A stretch of 64,000 nucleotides of DNA from Humulus lupulus (Eukaryota; Streptophyta; Magnoliopsida; Rosales; Cannabaceae): contig NC_084793.1 in NCBI RefSeq assembly GCF_963169125.1, positions 233,941,360-234,005,359 on the forward strand, read 5' to 3'. A model generated the notes under the pieces. That model worked only from the letters and a program-made list of their open reading frames with translations, had not been told where the DNA came from and did not search any database. The position numbers were made by a program, and so were the translations under genes. Within the stretch, counting starts at the first letter, position 1. Each line of letters opens with the position of its first letter. Shown here one piece after another: positions 25,881 to 38,036 of this stretch.

Positions 25881-28028
25881 CGAGACGATCCCAGAGTGAG
25901 CAGATTAGCGGAAAAGTCCAGGCGAGAATTTATACCCGGCTCGAGGCGAGCCTGGGGTATAAATAGGAATCTGATGAGTATATTGGGGTCTATTTTGATA
26001 TCGAGGAATATTATTTGGTGATTTATCAGGTATTGGGAAGCAACGGGGAAAATATTAGAGACACTTGAGGAATTAGCGGGAATTGGGTAAAATGACTAAA
26101 ATGGCCCTACATGGACAAAAGGGTTTAGAATTAATAGGGAGGGCATTTTGGTCAATTGGATTCTTAGAGATAGATTAAATGAGGCTTTTTATAGTGAGTG
26201 GGATTGTTAGAGAGTGTGAGAAATCTGAAGGAAAAGAAAGAAAAAGAAAAGAGAGAAAAACATAGGGTTTTCCAATAGGGGCGGTTTGAGGATTCTAGCA
26301 CCCTTTCTCTTCAAATTTCTTGGGGCAAAGCTCAAAGGAGAGCAAGGATAGGCTGAGCATCAAGGATCCTAAGCTAGGCTTGAAGATTTGGCAAGGGATT
26401 AGCAAGATCACATCAATGTTTGAGGTAAGTTTTTAGAGTTTTCAGTTTTGGGTTTTGACTGGTTTGGGCTGTGTATCTAAGCTGGATTGATGGGAATCTT
26501 AGGGGAATTTCTGAGCAAGCTTTGAGAAGAGCAAGCTAAGGAGGTCTATGAGTTGAATCAAAGTCGAAATTGCATCAACGGTATGAATTCTAAGCCTTTA
26601 TCTTGATGTTTGACTGAATTTATGGGTTTAGGGTTCATCTATGGTGAATCTTGAGATTTGGGATGCATGAGCTTGGGTTTTGAGATTTGGGGATGCTTGG
26701 GATGAGTGGAGAGTGTTTATAAGCTTGATTTTGAGTTTTGTGAAGATTTGGGGAAGTTTGGGTTGAGATTGGCTCAAAGAAATCGCAGAAAAAAAGAAAA
26801 CTAGTGTTGCCTGCCTGCAACTAGCGCTACAACGCTAGTCTTTGGGCGTTGTAGCGCTAGGCCCTGTTTCTGGGGGGATTTCGGTTCTGCTTGTAGCGCT
26901 ATAGCGCCCTCCTGAGAGCGCTGTAGCGCCCTCCTGAGAGCGCTGTAGCGCCCTCCTGAGAGCGCTGTAGCATTACCCTGTGCCCAGAAAGGGGTTTTTG
27001 GGCTATTTGTGAGGGATGTTGACCTAGGGTTCGGGGTTCGATTCCACCATCTTGTTTTGTGGATCTAGGACTTCCCGGGGGGCTCGGGATTGGTCCCGAG
27101 GCTAGGTTTTCGGACTTGAGGTTCGGTGATGACTTTGATCTATGGCTATGTTTAGGTGTGCGCTAGGGCTCGAGTGGGATCGTGCTCAAGGAGTCAAGTG
27201 GTGAAAGCTATCAAATTGACAGGTAAGAAAACTATAGCACCCGTAGGACAGGGCATGGGCCCATGGTGTGATTGCAGGGCACGACCCTATATTGTATTAC
27301 ATGTTAGGGTGCAGACTTTATTGAATTGATATATGTTTGAATGTTATTTGAACTATACTATTTGTGATTATAGTAAGAATGTACGGCAACAAAGCCGGGA
27401 ACGGCAACGGATCCAAGAACGGTGAAGGGCCGAGAACGGCAGCTGGGCCGGAAGTAACACTTAGCACGCGAAGTGCTTGTAGACAGGGTGGGACCCCAAT
27501 GGATACAAGGGATATCCATACGGTGAGGACCGAGACCCCAGGCTTTGGTAAGGCCTCTGGGATGGCATGGCCGTGTTTGTTTAGTCTAATGGAATACTTG
27601 TTTATCCGTGGATTATCTGATATGGTAACTATATAAATCACATATGTTATGTACTGTATTAGTTTTCTTGCTGGGCTTCGGCTCACGGGTGCTCTGTGTT
27701 GCAGGTAAAGGCAAAGATTGAGTCAACCAGCCATGAGTACGGAGAGCGTGAAGCGACGCGTACATGTTTGGCCTGCCCGACTGCTTTGGTTGGGGGTTTA
27801 TTTGAGAAATGGCTGTAATAATCTGTGATTTTAATAATTAATCGACTGTAAACTTATTTTAAGTTGTAAATAGTTTTCAATGAAACAACGCATTTTTTTT
27901 AAAGATTACAGCCTTAACTTTTGCTTAGTCACACTTTTGTTTTAAAAACCTCGGTTAGCGAGTTCATTGCACATTTTTTTCGTTTTAAAACCCACCTCGT
28001 AACGGCTCTAAGGAAGTAGGACGTGACA
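25104..28028 (+). mobile_element. Solo LTR of a Tekay-family element with target duplication AACCC
   Basis: Starts TGTAACGACCC at 25104 (again at 25588 in the duplicated unit) and ends GGACGTGACA at 28028. AACCC flanks it on both sides (25099-25103 and 28029-28033). Without the 484-bp duplication the LTR is about 2.44 kb. It shares with the Tekay LTRs the GGCTCACGGGTGCT block (27682-27695) followed by GCAGGTAAAGGCAAAG. No internal region is left, as expected after recombination between two LTRs. The reading frame at 27364-27636 inside it is not a gene. Confidence 0.92.
26895..26970. repeat. 22-bp tandem repeat, 3.4 copies, in the solo LTR
   Basis: Units at 26895, 26917 and 26939 with consensus AGCGCTGTAGCGCCCTCCTGAG, plus a partial fourth. 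Each unit contains the inverted AGCGCT/GGCGCT type of short palindrome. The Tekay-2 LTRs have related GCGCTACAGCGCTA palindromes at the equivalent place (about 36200-36235 and 43640-43675). Confidence 0.9.
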
Positions 28029-28217
28029 AACCCGAAGGCGAATTTTGATTACCTTCCCGAGAAAATGAGGCAGGTCGAACTTGCAAAGTGCGTTGCTCGC
28101 CAAAAAGAGGAAAAAAATTCCCATAATGCCTCGGACTCTCCTGAAATCTCTCTGGCAATAGGCATTGATGGTGCTGAAGAAGATGCTAGAACAACAGTTG
28201 ACCAGCAGCATCAGTAA

Positions 28218-28921
28218 GACCCTCCTCCAGCTGCACAATAATTTTTTATTTTTTGTTTATGTAACTAAAACATACGAACGACTGTTCGTAATGTTAAGAC
28301 AATTTTGTTGCCTAAGGCAATTTTTCCTTTTTAATATTTTAATTACATCCGAGCAGCAATTGCTCGTGGTGTAAAGACATTTCGTTATGATATTATAATA
28401 TGTTTATTGCTATAATAGCATCTGTTCATATGATCGAACATAGCATAACACTTTACCAATATTTTACAAAAATAACTTAAAATTCAGCAAAATATTCTAA
28501 GTGTCGCAATATGCTTTCCTTTTTTTGCTCGTGCATTTACATATGCATGTTGATATGCTTTGCTCGATTAGTATCTTATATGCCCCCCAAGTGATCGAGG
28601 AGCTTAAGGTTACGGTCATTTTCCATGACCAAGTCTTGTTCGAACATTACTGCTCGCATACTTATAAACAATTAATGATAATATAGCAAAACAACACATG
28701 TAATGAGCACATACTTGTAATAAATACAATAATTGGGAAGAATAACTGGCTGTGCACAGTTCCTTTTATTTCTCGTAATAAAATGGACAAAATCGTGTTT
28801 GTACGAGTGATCAAGAATTGATCTTACACTTATAAGTGACCAGTCATTTAACTGACTTGCCCTTATTCATAAACTTATAAAAAGTACAATTAATACAAGA
28901 AAATTCTTTAAAAATAATTGT
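28218..28921. other. Convergent 3' region between antisense gene and pol of Tat-1
   Basis: AT-rich noncoding sequence between the stop of the antisense gene (plus strand) and the stop of integrase (minus strand). It holds the internal polypurine tract at 28583-28593. I see no gene in it; short frames lack any known motif. Confidence 0.6.
28583..28593 (-). other. Internal polypurine-like tract of Tat-1
   Basis: On the minus strand it reads CACTTGGGGGG, about 330 bases past the integrase stop. The core CTTGGGGGG equals that of the element's 3' polypurine tract. Tat-2 (50863-50878) and Tat-3 (62876-62891) have the same tract at the same place. Confidence 0.6.
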
Positions 28922-31900
28922 TCATTGATAATACTTGTGCAGGTGTTCTCCATTCCAATAGTGAGGAACAAGATCTCCATTTAAGCGAGCAAGTTTATAT
29001 GTGCCTGGGTGAAGGATTTCTTCGATTTGATAGGGACCTTCCCAGTTTGGGCTGAGTACTCCAACATTCTGGTCGCAAGTGTTGATAAAAACTCTTCTAA
29101 GTACCAAATCTCCCACGTTAAACTTTCTTTTGCATACTTTTGAGTTAAAATATTGAGCGACCTTTTGTTGGTATGCTGCTACTCGAAGTTGAGCCTGATC
29201 GCGCCTTTCGTTGGCCAAGTCCAAAGACTCAATTAATAACTGATTATTCGTGTTCAGGTCGTATGTTAGCCTTCTATGCGATGGTGGATTTATCTCAACA
29301 AGCAACATGGCTTCATACCCATAGGCCAAAGAAAATGGTGTATGGCCTGTTCCTGTTCGGTGAGATGTTATATATGACCAGAGTACTTCTGGCAATTTCT
29401 CTGGCCCACCCCCTTGCTTCTTCGAGCCTTTTCTTTAGTGTGTCCTTTAGAGTCTTGTTAACGGCTTCAACTTGTCTGTTGGCCTGTGGGTGAGCAACTG
29501 GCAAAAAAATCTTTTTAATACCATGCCTTTCATAGAAATCAGTGAAAAGATCGCTGTCAAATTGTGTGCCATTATCTGAGACAATTTTTCTTGGTAACCC
29601 ATACTAACATATGATGTTTTTAACGACAAAATCCAATACTTTCTTGCTCGTTATTGTTGCGAGTGGCTCAACTTCAGCCCACTTAGTAAAGTAGTCTACA
29701 ACAACTACTGCATACTTGACATTCCCTTTACTTGTAGGTAAAGATCCAATCATATCAATTCCCCAAACTATGAACAGCCATGAGCTTTGCATCTGTTTGA
29801 GCTCATTTGGAGCTGCTCGTGGTATCTTGGAGAATCTTTGACACTTGTCACACTTTTTAACAAATTCCATAGTGTCCTCGATCATGGTAGGCAAGAAATA
29901 TCCTTGCTGGAGAATATTTTTTGACAAACTTTGCCCCCCAGTGTGATCTCCACAGAAACCTTCATGTACTTCTTGCATCAATTCCTTAGCCTTCTCCTTA
30001 GAAACACATTGTAATAAAGGCATTGAGTATCTTCGTCTATACAAGATTCTGTCGACCAAAATAAATTGGGCTGATTGTATTTGAAGCATCATCGCCTTGT
30101 TCCTTTCTGCTGGTAATACTCCTTGTTTGAGATATTTGATGATGGGCGTCATCCACGTGTTTGACGCTTCTATCACTAGCGAGGATTCTTCCACTTTAAT
30201 GCTCGGTGCCAACAAATGTTCGACTGGTACTATGCTCAAGGCATTAGCATCTTTAGCACTTGCCAACTTGGCTAAGGCATCAACATTTGATTTCTAATCA
30301 TGAGGTACTTGCTAGAGAGTATACTTCTCCAACTGTGCCAGCAAGTCCTTTGCTTTGTTCAAATAAGCCACCATCTTGAGACCCTGGCCTGATATTCTCC
30401 CATAATTTGATTAACTACTAGTTGAGAATCACTATATACTTATAGTGATCTTATATCCATATCCTTGGCTAGTCTTAATCCTGCAAGCAGAGCCTCATAC
30501 TCGGCTTTATTGTTGGAAGTCGTAAAGTTGAATCTGATCGCAAAATGAAACCGATGTCCCTCGGGTGTGATTAAAATCAACCCTTCCCCTACGTTATGCT
30601 CATTGGATGAGCCATCTACGAATAACTTCTAGGTAGGGGATTGATTTTGACCATCGATCTCTGCCATCGGGTTGCTAACAGGGAGTCTGGTGAATTCCAT
30701 AACGAAATCCGCTAGAGCTTGTCCCTTTATAGATGCTCGTGGCGAATAAGAAATTTTGAACTGCCCTAATTCGACTCCCCATTTTAATAACCGACCAGCG
30801 ACTTCTGGTTTTTGTAAGACTTGCCGTATTGGCTGGTCGGTGAGTACTATGATGGGGTGAGCCTGAAAGTAGGGTCGCAACTTTCTAGATGCTAGAATCA
30901 AGCAATAAGCTAATTTCTCTATGTGCGGATATAGTAGTTCTGCTCCCACTAGCCTCTTGCTTACGTAGTATACTGCTTTTTGAATGTTGTCTTCTTCTCT
31001 TATTAAAATAGCACTAGCAGCGTACTCTGTGATTGCTAAGTAGATGAACAAAGCTTCTCCTTCGACCGACTTTGACAAAATTGGTGGTTGCGACATGTGG
31101 GATTTTAACGCTTGAAAGGCCTCTTCACACTTTTCTGTCCACTCAAACTTTCTGTTGCCTCTGAGTAGATTAAAAAATGGAACACACTTGTCCGTTGACT
31201 TCGATATGAATTTACTTAGGGCTGCAATTCTTCCTGTTAGACTTTGAACATCTTTAATCTTGGCAAGGGACTACATTTCGATCAGTGCTTGAATTTTTTC
31301 GGGATTAGCTTCGATTCCTCTTGAGTTTACTATGAACCCAAAAATTTCCCTGATCCAACACCAAAGGAACACTTAAGAGGGTTCAGTTTCATCTGATATT
31401 TGTTTAAGATGTTGAAGCATTCTTTTAGGTCCTTGATGTGTTCTTTGGCTTTTTTCGACTTGACCAGCATATCGTCGACATAGACTTCCATCTTATTTCC
31501 GATTAGCTCTCTGAACATATGGTTGACTAGTCGCTGGTAAGTCGAACCAGCGTTTTTCAAATTGAAGGGCATTACTTTATAGCAGTAAAGTCCCGTATCT
31601 GTTCAAAAGCTAGTGTGATCTTCATCAGGTGGATGCATACTAATTTGATTATAACTGGAGTATGCATCCATGAATGATAAAATTTCATGTCCCGATGTAG
31701 CATCGACTAGCTAGTTGATTCTTGGAAGTGGGAAACGATCGTTCGGGCAGGCTTTATTAAGGTCTGTGAAATCCACGCACATCCTCCACTTTCCATTTGG
31801 CTTGGGAACTAGTACGGGATTAGAGACCCAAGATGTATAAAACGCTACCCTAATGAATCCATTTTCCTTTAGCTTCTCGATTTCTTCCTTCAATGCCTTA

Positions 31901-34473
31901 GATCTATCTTTGTCGAGCAGCCTTCTTTTTTGTTGTACAGGTGGAAAGTTTTTGTCTATATTCAAGACATGGCTGATCACCGTTGGGTCTATCCCAACCA
32001 TATATTTATGTGACTAGGAAAAGACCTCCTGGTGTTTCTTTAAAAGCTCTACCAGCCTATTTTTCGTTGTTGTCTCTAAGTTTTTATCGACTTTCACAAC
32101 CCTGGTCGGATCTGTCTCTTCTAACTGGACCTCCTCGAGGTCCTCCATGGGTCCAATGTTTTCTTCAAAATCCCCAAAGCGAAGATCTAAGTCCTTGTCC
32201 TCACTTTGGGCAACACCTTATTTGGTGACCTGTTCATCTGATTGGGCATGTGTTCCATTTATTACCAGCAACCTTTTTTCGGCTCTATCCCCTAATATGC
32301 CTTTTCTTGCTTTTGTGATCGAGGAATTGTAACATTATCTGGTTTCTTCCTGGTTTCCCAACACACACCCAACTCCTGCGTTAGTTGGAAACTTCTAGGC
32401 CAAATGCCAGACCGACGTTATGGCTCCTAGATCGACGAGTCTAGGTCTTTCAATCATGGCATTATATGAAGAAGGACAATCAACTACTATGAAAGTAGCG
32501 AGTAGTGTCCTGTTCATAGGTGCAACTCCTGCTGTGACTGGGAGTCTGATCAACCCTATTGGCGCGAGCCCTTCTCCAGAAAAACCATAGATGGTTTGGT
32601 TGCATGATTCTAAATCTTGCACTGATAATTTCATTCTTTCTAGTGAAGATTTATACAAAATATCGATCGAGCTTCCTGTATCCACCAACACATGTTTTAC
32701 CATCATGTTGGCAATATGAACATCTACGACCAGAGGATTTGAGTGGGGAAATTGAATATGCTGAGCGTCCAGCTCGGAGAAAGTTATCAATTCTTCCTCT
32801 ATTCCAGCTTTTTTGGGAGTTCACTTCTCGGCATTTAGCATTTCAATATCTTGATCATGACATAGGGTCCTGGCATATCTTTCCCTTACCTTACCATTGT
32901 CACCTGCTATGTGTGGTCCTCCACAGATGATCAACAATGTACCAACGACTGAACCTGGCTGTAAAGGAGGCGAGTGTTGGTGTACAGGCGCCTGCTTGTT
33001 GCCTCCATGAGCCTCCTGTTGAGAGCCTCCACCAACTCGTACACACCTCCTCAAATTTCCTTGTTAGATAAGGAACTTGATCTCGTCTTTGAGCTGGTTA
33101 CACTCGTTGGTGTCATGGCCATAGTCGTTGTGAAAATGATAAAACTTGGTCGTGTCCCTTTTGGAGATATCTTTTCTAATCAGTGCTGGCTGCTTAAAGG
33201 GAATAGTGGTATGACTGGCCTGATATACTTCAGCTCAGCTATCGACTAGGGCAGTGTAATTGGTGAACCTTGGCTCCTATCTATTTTGCTTGGGGCGCTT
33301 GCTATCAAATGTTGCTAGCTCGTTGTTCGCCCTCGCCCCCCATTTTTTCCGTTATATTTGTAGTTGTCGTTGGGTTTACCAGTTCCATTGGCGGCTTTGG
33401 TGGGGTCTTCCTTCTTGCCCTGGTTGTCCACATGAGACTTCCCCTCATTAGCGATAGCTTCCTCGAGCTTGATATACTTGTCTGCTCAATCTAGGAATTC
33501 CTGAGTGCTCTTGACTCCATTCTTTTGTAAACTACTCCAGAGGGGAGAATGGCACTGTACTCCAGCCGTGAGCGCCATCATATTTCCCTCATCTCCAACA
33601 GTTTTGGCCCAAGCAGCGGCTCGCATGAACCGCTGTATATACCCTTTTTGGGTTTCTCCCTCCTTCTGTCGAATCTCGACTAGCTGATTGGCCTCTGTTG
33701 GGTGTATTCAACCAGCATAGAACTGTCTGTAAAACACCTTTACGAACATTTCCCAAGAAACTATGCTGGCCAGAGGGAACTTGAAATACCACTTCTGAGC
33801 AGATTCAGATAACCTGGCAGGAAAAATCCTAGCCCGAGCATCATCTTATACTTTTTGGATGTCCATCTGTATCTCAAACTTGTTAACGTGAGATACAAGA
33901 TCTTCTCCTCTTATAAAGTTGGGTAAAATTGGCATCTTAAATTTGCTTGGAGTCTCTGCCACAACAATTATATGAATGAATGGGGTACCCTTCCTCTGAT
34001 CAAATTCTATGTGGGACGCCCTGTTCCCAACTAGTTGCTGCACGACTTGATTCAAGGCATCTATTTGGGCCTGTACATCATCTAGTATTGCTGGAGTGAC
34101 CAGAGCTAGGGGGAAGTACTCATTGTGCCTTTCCCTTCGATTATTGAGTACATCCCTCAGGTTTTCATCCCTTCGCCTTTGCTCTCTTGTACTTAGTCGG
34201 TTAAAGACATTTGGCTATTTAGGCTGCCCCCCAACATTTTGGCTTATAGGTCGGTTCTCCATTGGTGGAGGATTTGTCATTCGCCTCTCTCTTCCTACTG
34301 TCGACCAGCATTCCTCCTGCCAGAATCCGCCCATTATAATCTTGGCCATCTCTAAATTGTGACCACCGTTTGACTTTTCTTTCTTAGGGCTCGTTCGTAG
34401 CGCACTCCTATTTATGAGGGTGCGACTTGCTATTCCCAGAAGTTTGCCCCGCTTTCCTGGCTATTTTTGCCAT
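28922..34473 (-). pseudogene. Tat-1 gag-pro-pol with two RNase H domains
   Basis: Read on the minus strand from ATG at 34473-34471. Gag spans about 34473-32830: core near 34000-33450 (FKMPILPNF, ETQKGYIQRF) and a CHHC-like knuckle near 33100. Protease lies at 32790-32395 with the active site VLVDTGSSIDILY. RT spans about 32001-31200 (GFIR...WVSNPVLVPKPNGKWRMC; catalytic YVDDMLVKS near 31470). The first RNase H is at 31096-30650 and a second, Tat-type RNase H at about 30635-30310 (LFVDGSSNE, NNKAEYEALL, YSDSQLVV). Integrase spans 30266-28922: zinc finger H...H...CDKCQ (about 30010-29850), core D near 29790 and DNGTQFD near 29570, C-terminus GPYQIEE...HLHKYYQ ending at TGA 28922-28924. Frameshifts or stops occur at least at 34420, 33845, 33490, 31710, 30640, 30430 and 29604. 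Catalytic motifs are largely kept. Confidence 0.92.
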
Positions 34474-34501
34474 TTGATCTTCTTGAGGGTCTTGAGTTCG
34501 A

Positions 34502-34519
34502 CTCTCAATGAAAGCACCA
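34502..34519 (-). other. Primer binding site of Tat-1
   Basis: On the minus strand TGGTGCTTTCATTGAGAG starts three bases inside the 5' LTR end. This sequence recurs as the start of the internal region in many plant Gypsy elements; I do not assign the tRNA. Confidence 0.8.
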
Positions 34520-34522
34520 AAA

Positions 34523-35151
34523 TGTTGACTGGTGAATTAGCCAACAACACGGAGTCACCAAAAATGATAAATATTGGTAAGTTGAATCCAAATGACTAAA
34601 CAAAACCAGGATTTATAGTGGTTTGGTCCCAGATGTTGGTAATAGCCTACTTCCACTTAGTGTTGTTATTAATGTGTTATGAAACCTGCGATCATCAAAC
34701 AAGGGCTTACTGAGTATCACAAGCTCCAAAAAGGTACAAAAGTTTGTTTATATAAAACACTAATTCTCTCTCCAAAACTCCATCCCCTTTCAAAGAGCCC
34801 CTTCAATCCTATTTATAGGCTCAAGACTCTACTTATGGGCCGACGGGGCCCAATACACCTTGATTTACACATATTTGAATGATAACAGAAAACGTAATCT
34901 TCACATAAAAATAAGGTTAAATATCTTAAAAATATCTTACTTATAACTGTATTCGGAATATGGCTTCATATCCACGACCAATCCTGGTCGCACCTTCAAC
35001 ACATCTGCCGTATGGTTATCATCCTTAACTCCATCGTACAACTTCTCTCCTGGTCATTGGTCGACCTGAATGTAGTCATTAAGTAGTCACGTGCAACTCA
35101 CATATACACGAATCTTGCCATGTCAACGAGTAGTATTTTTTAGGGTAAACA
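34523..35151 (-). mobile_element. 5' LTR of Tat-1 (629 bp)
   Basis: Plus-strand ends are TGTTGACTGG (34523) and GGGTAAACA (35151), giving TG...CA termini. It is adjacent to the primer site and pairs with 21456-22036. Confidence 0.9.
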
Positions 35152-35202
35152 CCAAGTATCTTACATTGAAAGGTCGCAGAAAGATCATTTGGATACCTTA
35201 AA
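35152..35202 (+). pseudogene. Continuation of Copia-3 RT beyond Tat-1
   Basis: This 51-base piece begins with the presumed target duplication (CCAAG). Its AAGTATCTTAC...AAAGG...CATTTGGA pattern aligns with the RT/RNase H connection of Copia-2 at 16780-16822. The frame is shifted and the piece is cut by Tekay-2 at 35203, whose upstream flank is TTAAA. The rest of Copia-3 is not in the window. Confidence 0.55.
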
Positions 35203-37591
35203 TGTAATGCCCCGAAATCCCTAATGTGGTTTAATGGCTGGATTAGTAGGCTGGGAGGGCCATAATTGTTTAATTATGCCATTAATTGATTATATGCATG
35301 TTTATGTGAATTATATTATAATATGATGTTAAATGCATGCATGTGGGTCCACATTTGATAACAGGGGTGTTTTGGTAATTTGGCCCGTTAAGGGCATAAT
35401 TGTATATTTGTGTGCATGTCGGTGACATATTATTGAGACCACATTATAATGTGGGTTTGTTCGAGCTATTCGGCATGAGACGATCTTGGAATATTGATTA
35501 GCGGTCTAGTCATAACAGGCTTAAGTTCGGGGCTCGAGATGAGTCTCGGGGTGATTTTAATGATTAGAACGATGCCGAGAATTAAAGGGTAACGAGATAT
35601 GAATTATTGGTGTTTGAGATTATCGAGAATAGCAGGAATTGGAGAGCGTTAATTATGATTAACGAGATAAGAAGGAAATACCAATTTTGCCCTTGGGAGC
35701 GTTAGAAACCCTTAATTGACCTAGGGGTATTTTGGTCTTTTCACCGCTAGGATAGATATAAACCATTTATGGCTATAGAAAAGAAGAGAAAACAGAGTAT
35801 AGTTCAAGAGCTTTCCTGTACCTTTTCTCCTTCAGCTTTCTTTGTGATTTTTGAGCCATTCTTGAGGATTCAAGCTTGGGAAGTAAGCCTTGGGAGTTTG
35901 GGAGTGTGTTCCCCCATTGAAGAGCATCATAATATGAGCTTGAGGTAAGTTTCTAGCCAATAAAATCCTTGCTTTGCTCTGTTTTAGTTTTGGTTTTCAG
36001 TTGGGATTTCTAGGTTGAATGATTGGTTTTGTTGGGAGTTTTGGCTAGGCTTCTTGTGGTTGTGATGCTTAGGGTATGTGAGGATGGTTTTTGGGTTCAT
36101 TTGGCAACAAAAATGGGATTCGGAAGCATTGGAAACAGGTTGGAATCAAAGGAGTCGAAGAAGGAGGTTTCAGGGGAGTGTTGTTCTGGGGGTAGCACTA
36201 CAACGCCCATCATAGGGCGCTACAGCGCTACACAGGATGAATGTTGGGGGGTTGGGGGTTCTGAGTATAGCGCTGGGGCACTAGGGAGCAGTGTTGTAGC
36301 ACTACTCTGTTCCTCAAGAATCCCGTGTTGAGTGTTTTTAAGGGTTTTTGGCTCGGGGTTTAAATCCTTAAGGCCCGGGATCGAATGTACTCACCGTGTG
36401 GGAATTTTTCGAGGTCCCAAGAGTGGGGTTTAGGTCAAGAACCTTTCATTGTTAATTTTCATTAATGGAGGTTAGAATTGGTTGTGATTAGGTAACCGCT
36501 AAGGAACCAAAAGGTTGATCGTTCTCAGGAGTCGTTCTTGTTATATTTCTTGCTCGAACCGGAGGTAAGAAAACTGCACCCTGTGTATATGACATGCATG
36601 ATTGTTGATGAGGCAAGTTGGTTGATAAATGTGGACATTGATTGCATATTAAATGCTAGCTAATGTTGTTTACTTGTGTATGGCACTGATTAGTCAGGGA
36701 CGGTACTGGTCGCGTATCACTGACCTAAGAGTCAGAAACGACATAAGCGTCCCCAGGGCCAAATGAAGATTAGATCTAATCGATATCAGCGTTCAATGAA
36801 TCTAAGGCATTAATGCTGGACCGACCCTAAGGTCGATGAAACTTATAAGCGCTTGACTAGTCTAAGCTAGTTACTCAGAGCCAAGGCCTAAGGCCTAGGT
36901 GACTGCTTGTCACATGGCTAGGGAACGGTGTTCCATGGTTATGACTCTATGGTCATGAGGTAGGTTATGTTGATGAATAGTCATCATGCACCTAACCTGT
37001 TTAAGCTAGTGAAAGGATCACTTATCTTTAAAGCCCCGATGACCCTATCGTCACATGGCTATTGGGAACTGAACCCACCTTAGTGACTTTTCCAATTGTC
37101 ACTTCTCTATTTTGGACTGAAAGTCCTGAATGATTATTATGATCATTGTTGATATTATATCATGCTATATTTTGTTTTCTTGCTGGGCCTTGGCTCATGG
37201 GTGCTTTGTGGTGTAGGTAAAGGGAAAGAAAAGTTCACCCAGCCTTGAGTGGAGAGCTTAGGTGGTGATGTGTACATATGCGGTCGCTTGGCCACCACGA
37301 CCAAGGAGTTCTCAGAGGAACTAGGGGGTTTACCCTATTTTTGCCGCTTAGGTCGACGGGTTTGTAAATTTGAAACAGTAATGACCATTTTGAGTTGTAA
37401 ATAACTTGTAAATGTTTTTTATGGGCCCATGAACAGTTTTATGTATTTAATAAAATATATCATTTCCTTTTGATTGGTTTTTCACCCTAGCCTATTAATA
37501 ACACTTAGAGCAGGTTTTTAACCAAAGGACTCGGGTAGCAAGTCAAATTTCCCGTTCACCGTAATTGTTCTGGGGTAACCAGGGCGTTACA
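35203..37591 (+). mobile_element. 5' LTR of Tekay-2 (2389 bp)
   Basis: Starts TGTAATGCCCCG and ends AGGGCGTTACA directly before the primer site. It contains GCGCT palindromes near 36200, the conserved GGCTCATGGGTGCT block at about 37190, and a GTAAATTTG...AATAAAATATA 3' part near 37370-37460 that may hold the polyadenylation signal. The 102-codon frame at 36023-36331 is not a gene. Confidence 0.92.
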
Positions 37592-37594
37592 ACT

Positions 37595-37607
37595 TGGTAT
37601 CAGAGTG
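37595..37607 (+). other. Primer binding site of Tekay-2 (initiator Met tRNA)
   Basis: TGGTATCAGAGTG lies three bases past the LTR end; it is one base off the usual plant site TGGTATCAGAGC complementary to initiator methionine tRNA. Confidence 0.92.
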
Positions 37608-38036
37608 TGCCAAGGTTAGGGTTCCTGTAGACTGGCTGGGCATGTACACACATCACTGGAGTCAAGCTCGACTCAAGGTTTGGTAACTATTTATGTAGTT
37701 ATATGTATAACTGCTTAAATATAGTATAAATGCTTTACCTGTATGCATGAGACACCATGTTAAACCTGTGCCCTGAAATATTACATCTTTAGCAAATGTG
37801 TGCTAATTAGTACTGAAATTGCTGGAACATACTTATTAGTATGGTTGATTGTGAATTATTATGTGATACATGTTGAGTGCTAAATGCTATAAACATGTAT
37901 CTGCTTGTATTATTGTATGACTGTGGAATATGATAATTGTCTGCTTGTTCTTGGACCTTAAGGCGGTAAGAGGTTTAGTTATTACTACCTGACTGGCTGT
38001 ATTGATCGTTGTTTCAGCAAGGTATAACAGATAAGA

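Larger units (their letters stand above)
22921..28217 (+). pseudogene. Antisense spliced gene of Tat-1 (Transposase_28-like domain, coiled coil)
   Basis: Starts at ATG 22921 (MHDLWGGERP). Order: acidic and Ser/Pro-rich N-terminus, basic ARRKRK, then the Transposase_28-like domain (about 23200-23597: SGEILPLHGFF, NYFEVAHFQI, PTPHEINYLF). An intron is predicted at 23598-23663 (GTAAAC...TTAG), then an acidic exon, another acceptor at 24320 (CTGTAG), a proline-rich exon (24324-24655), an acceptor at 24751-24756 (TCGCAG), and a Lys/Glu-rich coiled coil (24770-25095). The solo LTR (25104-28028) splits the next codons; reading resumes at 28034 and the C-terminus ends at 28217. The split codons join in frame across the target duplication (WKNNP then KANFDYLP). 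Damage: a frameshift or stop near 23190, TAA near 23379, two TAG at 23893-23898, TAG at 24961. Function is unknown; similar genes accompany other plant Gypsy elements. Confidence 0.72.
21456..35151 (-). mobile_element. Tat-1: Ty3/Gypsy Tat-type retrotransposon with antisense gene
   Basis: A full element on the minus strand: 5' LTR 34523-35151, primer site, gag-pro-pol 34473-28922, antisense gene 22921-28217, 3' polypurine tract at 22037, 3' LTR 21456-22036. Flanking bases are CTAAG (21451-21455) and CCAAG (35152-35156), a 5-bp target duplication with one change. Two RNase H domains in pol place it in the Tat clade. It is nested in Copia-3 and itself holds a Tekay-family solo LTR. The two LTRs differ at roughly 5-7% by eye, so the insertion is not recent. 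Confidence 0.88.

Noticed and set aside
27364..27636. 90-codon Gly-rich frame and its 122-codon minus-strand shadow
   Set aside because: Both lie inside the solo LTR, and no homologous frame is kept in the Tekay-2 LTRs.
32559..33494. Plus-strand frames of 60-123 codons opposite Tat-1 gag and protease
   Set aside because: They are shadows of the real minus-strand gag-pro sequence.
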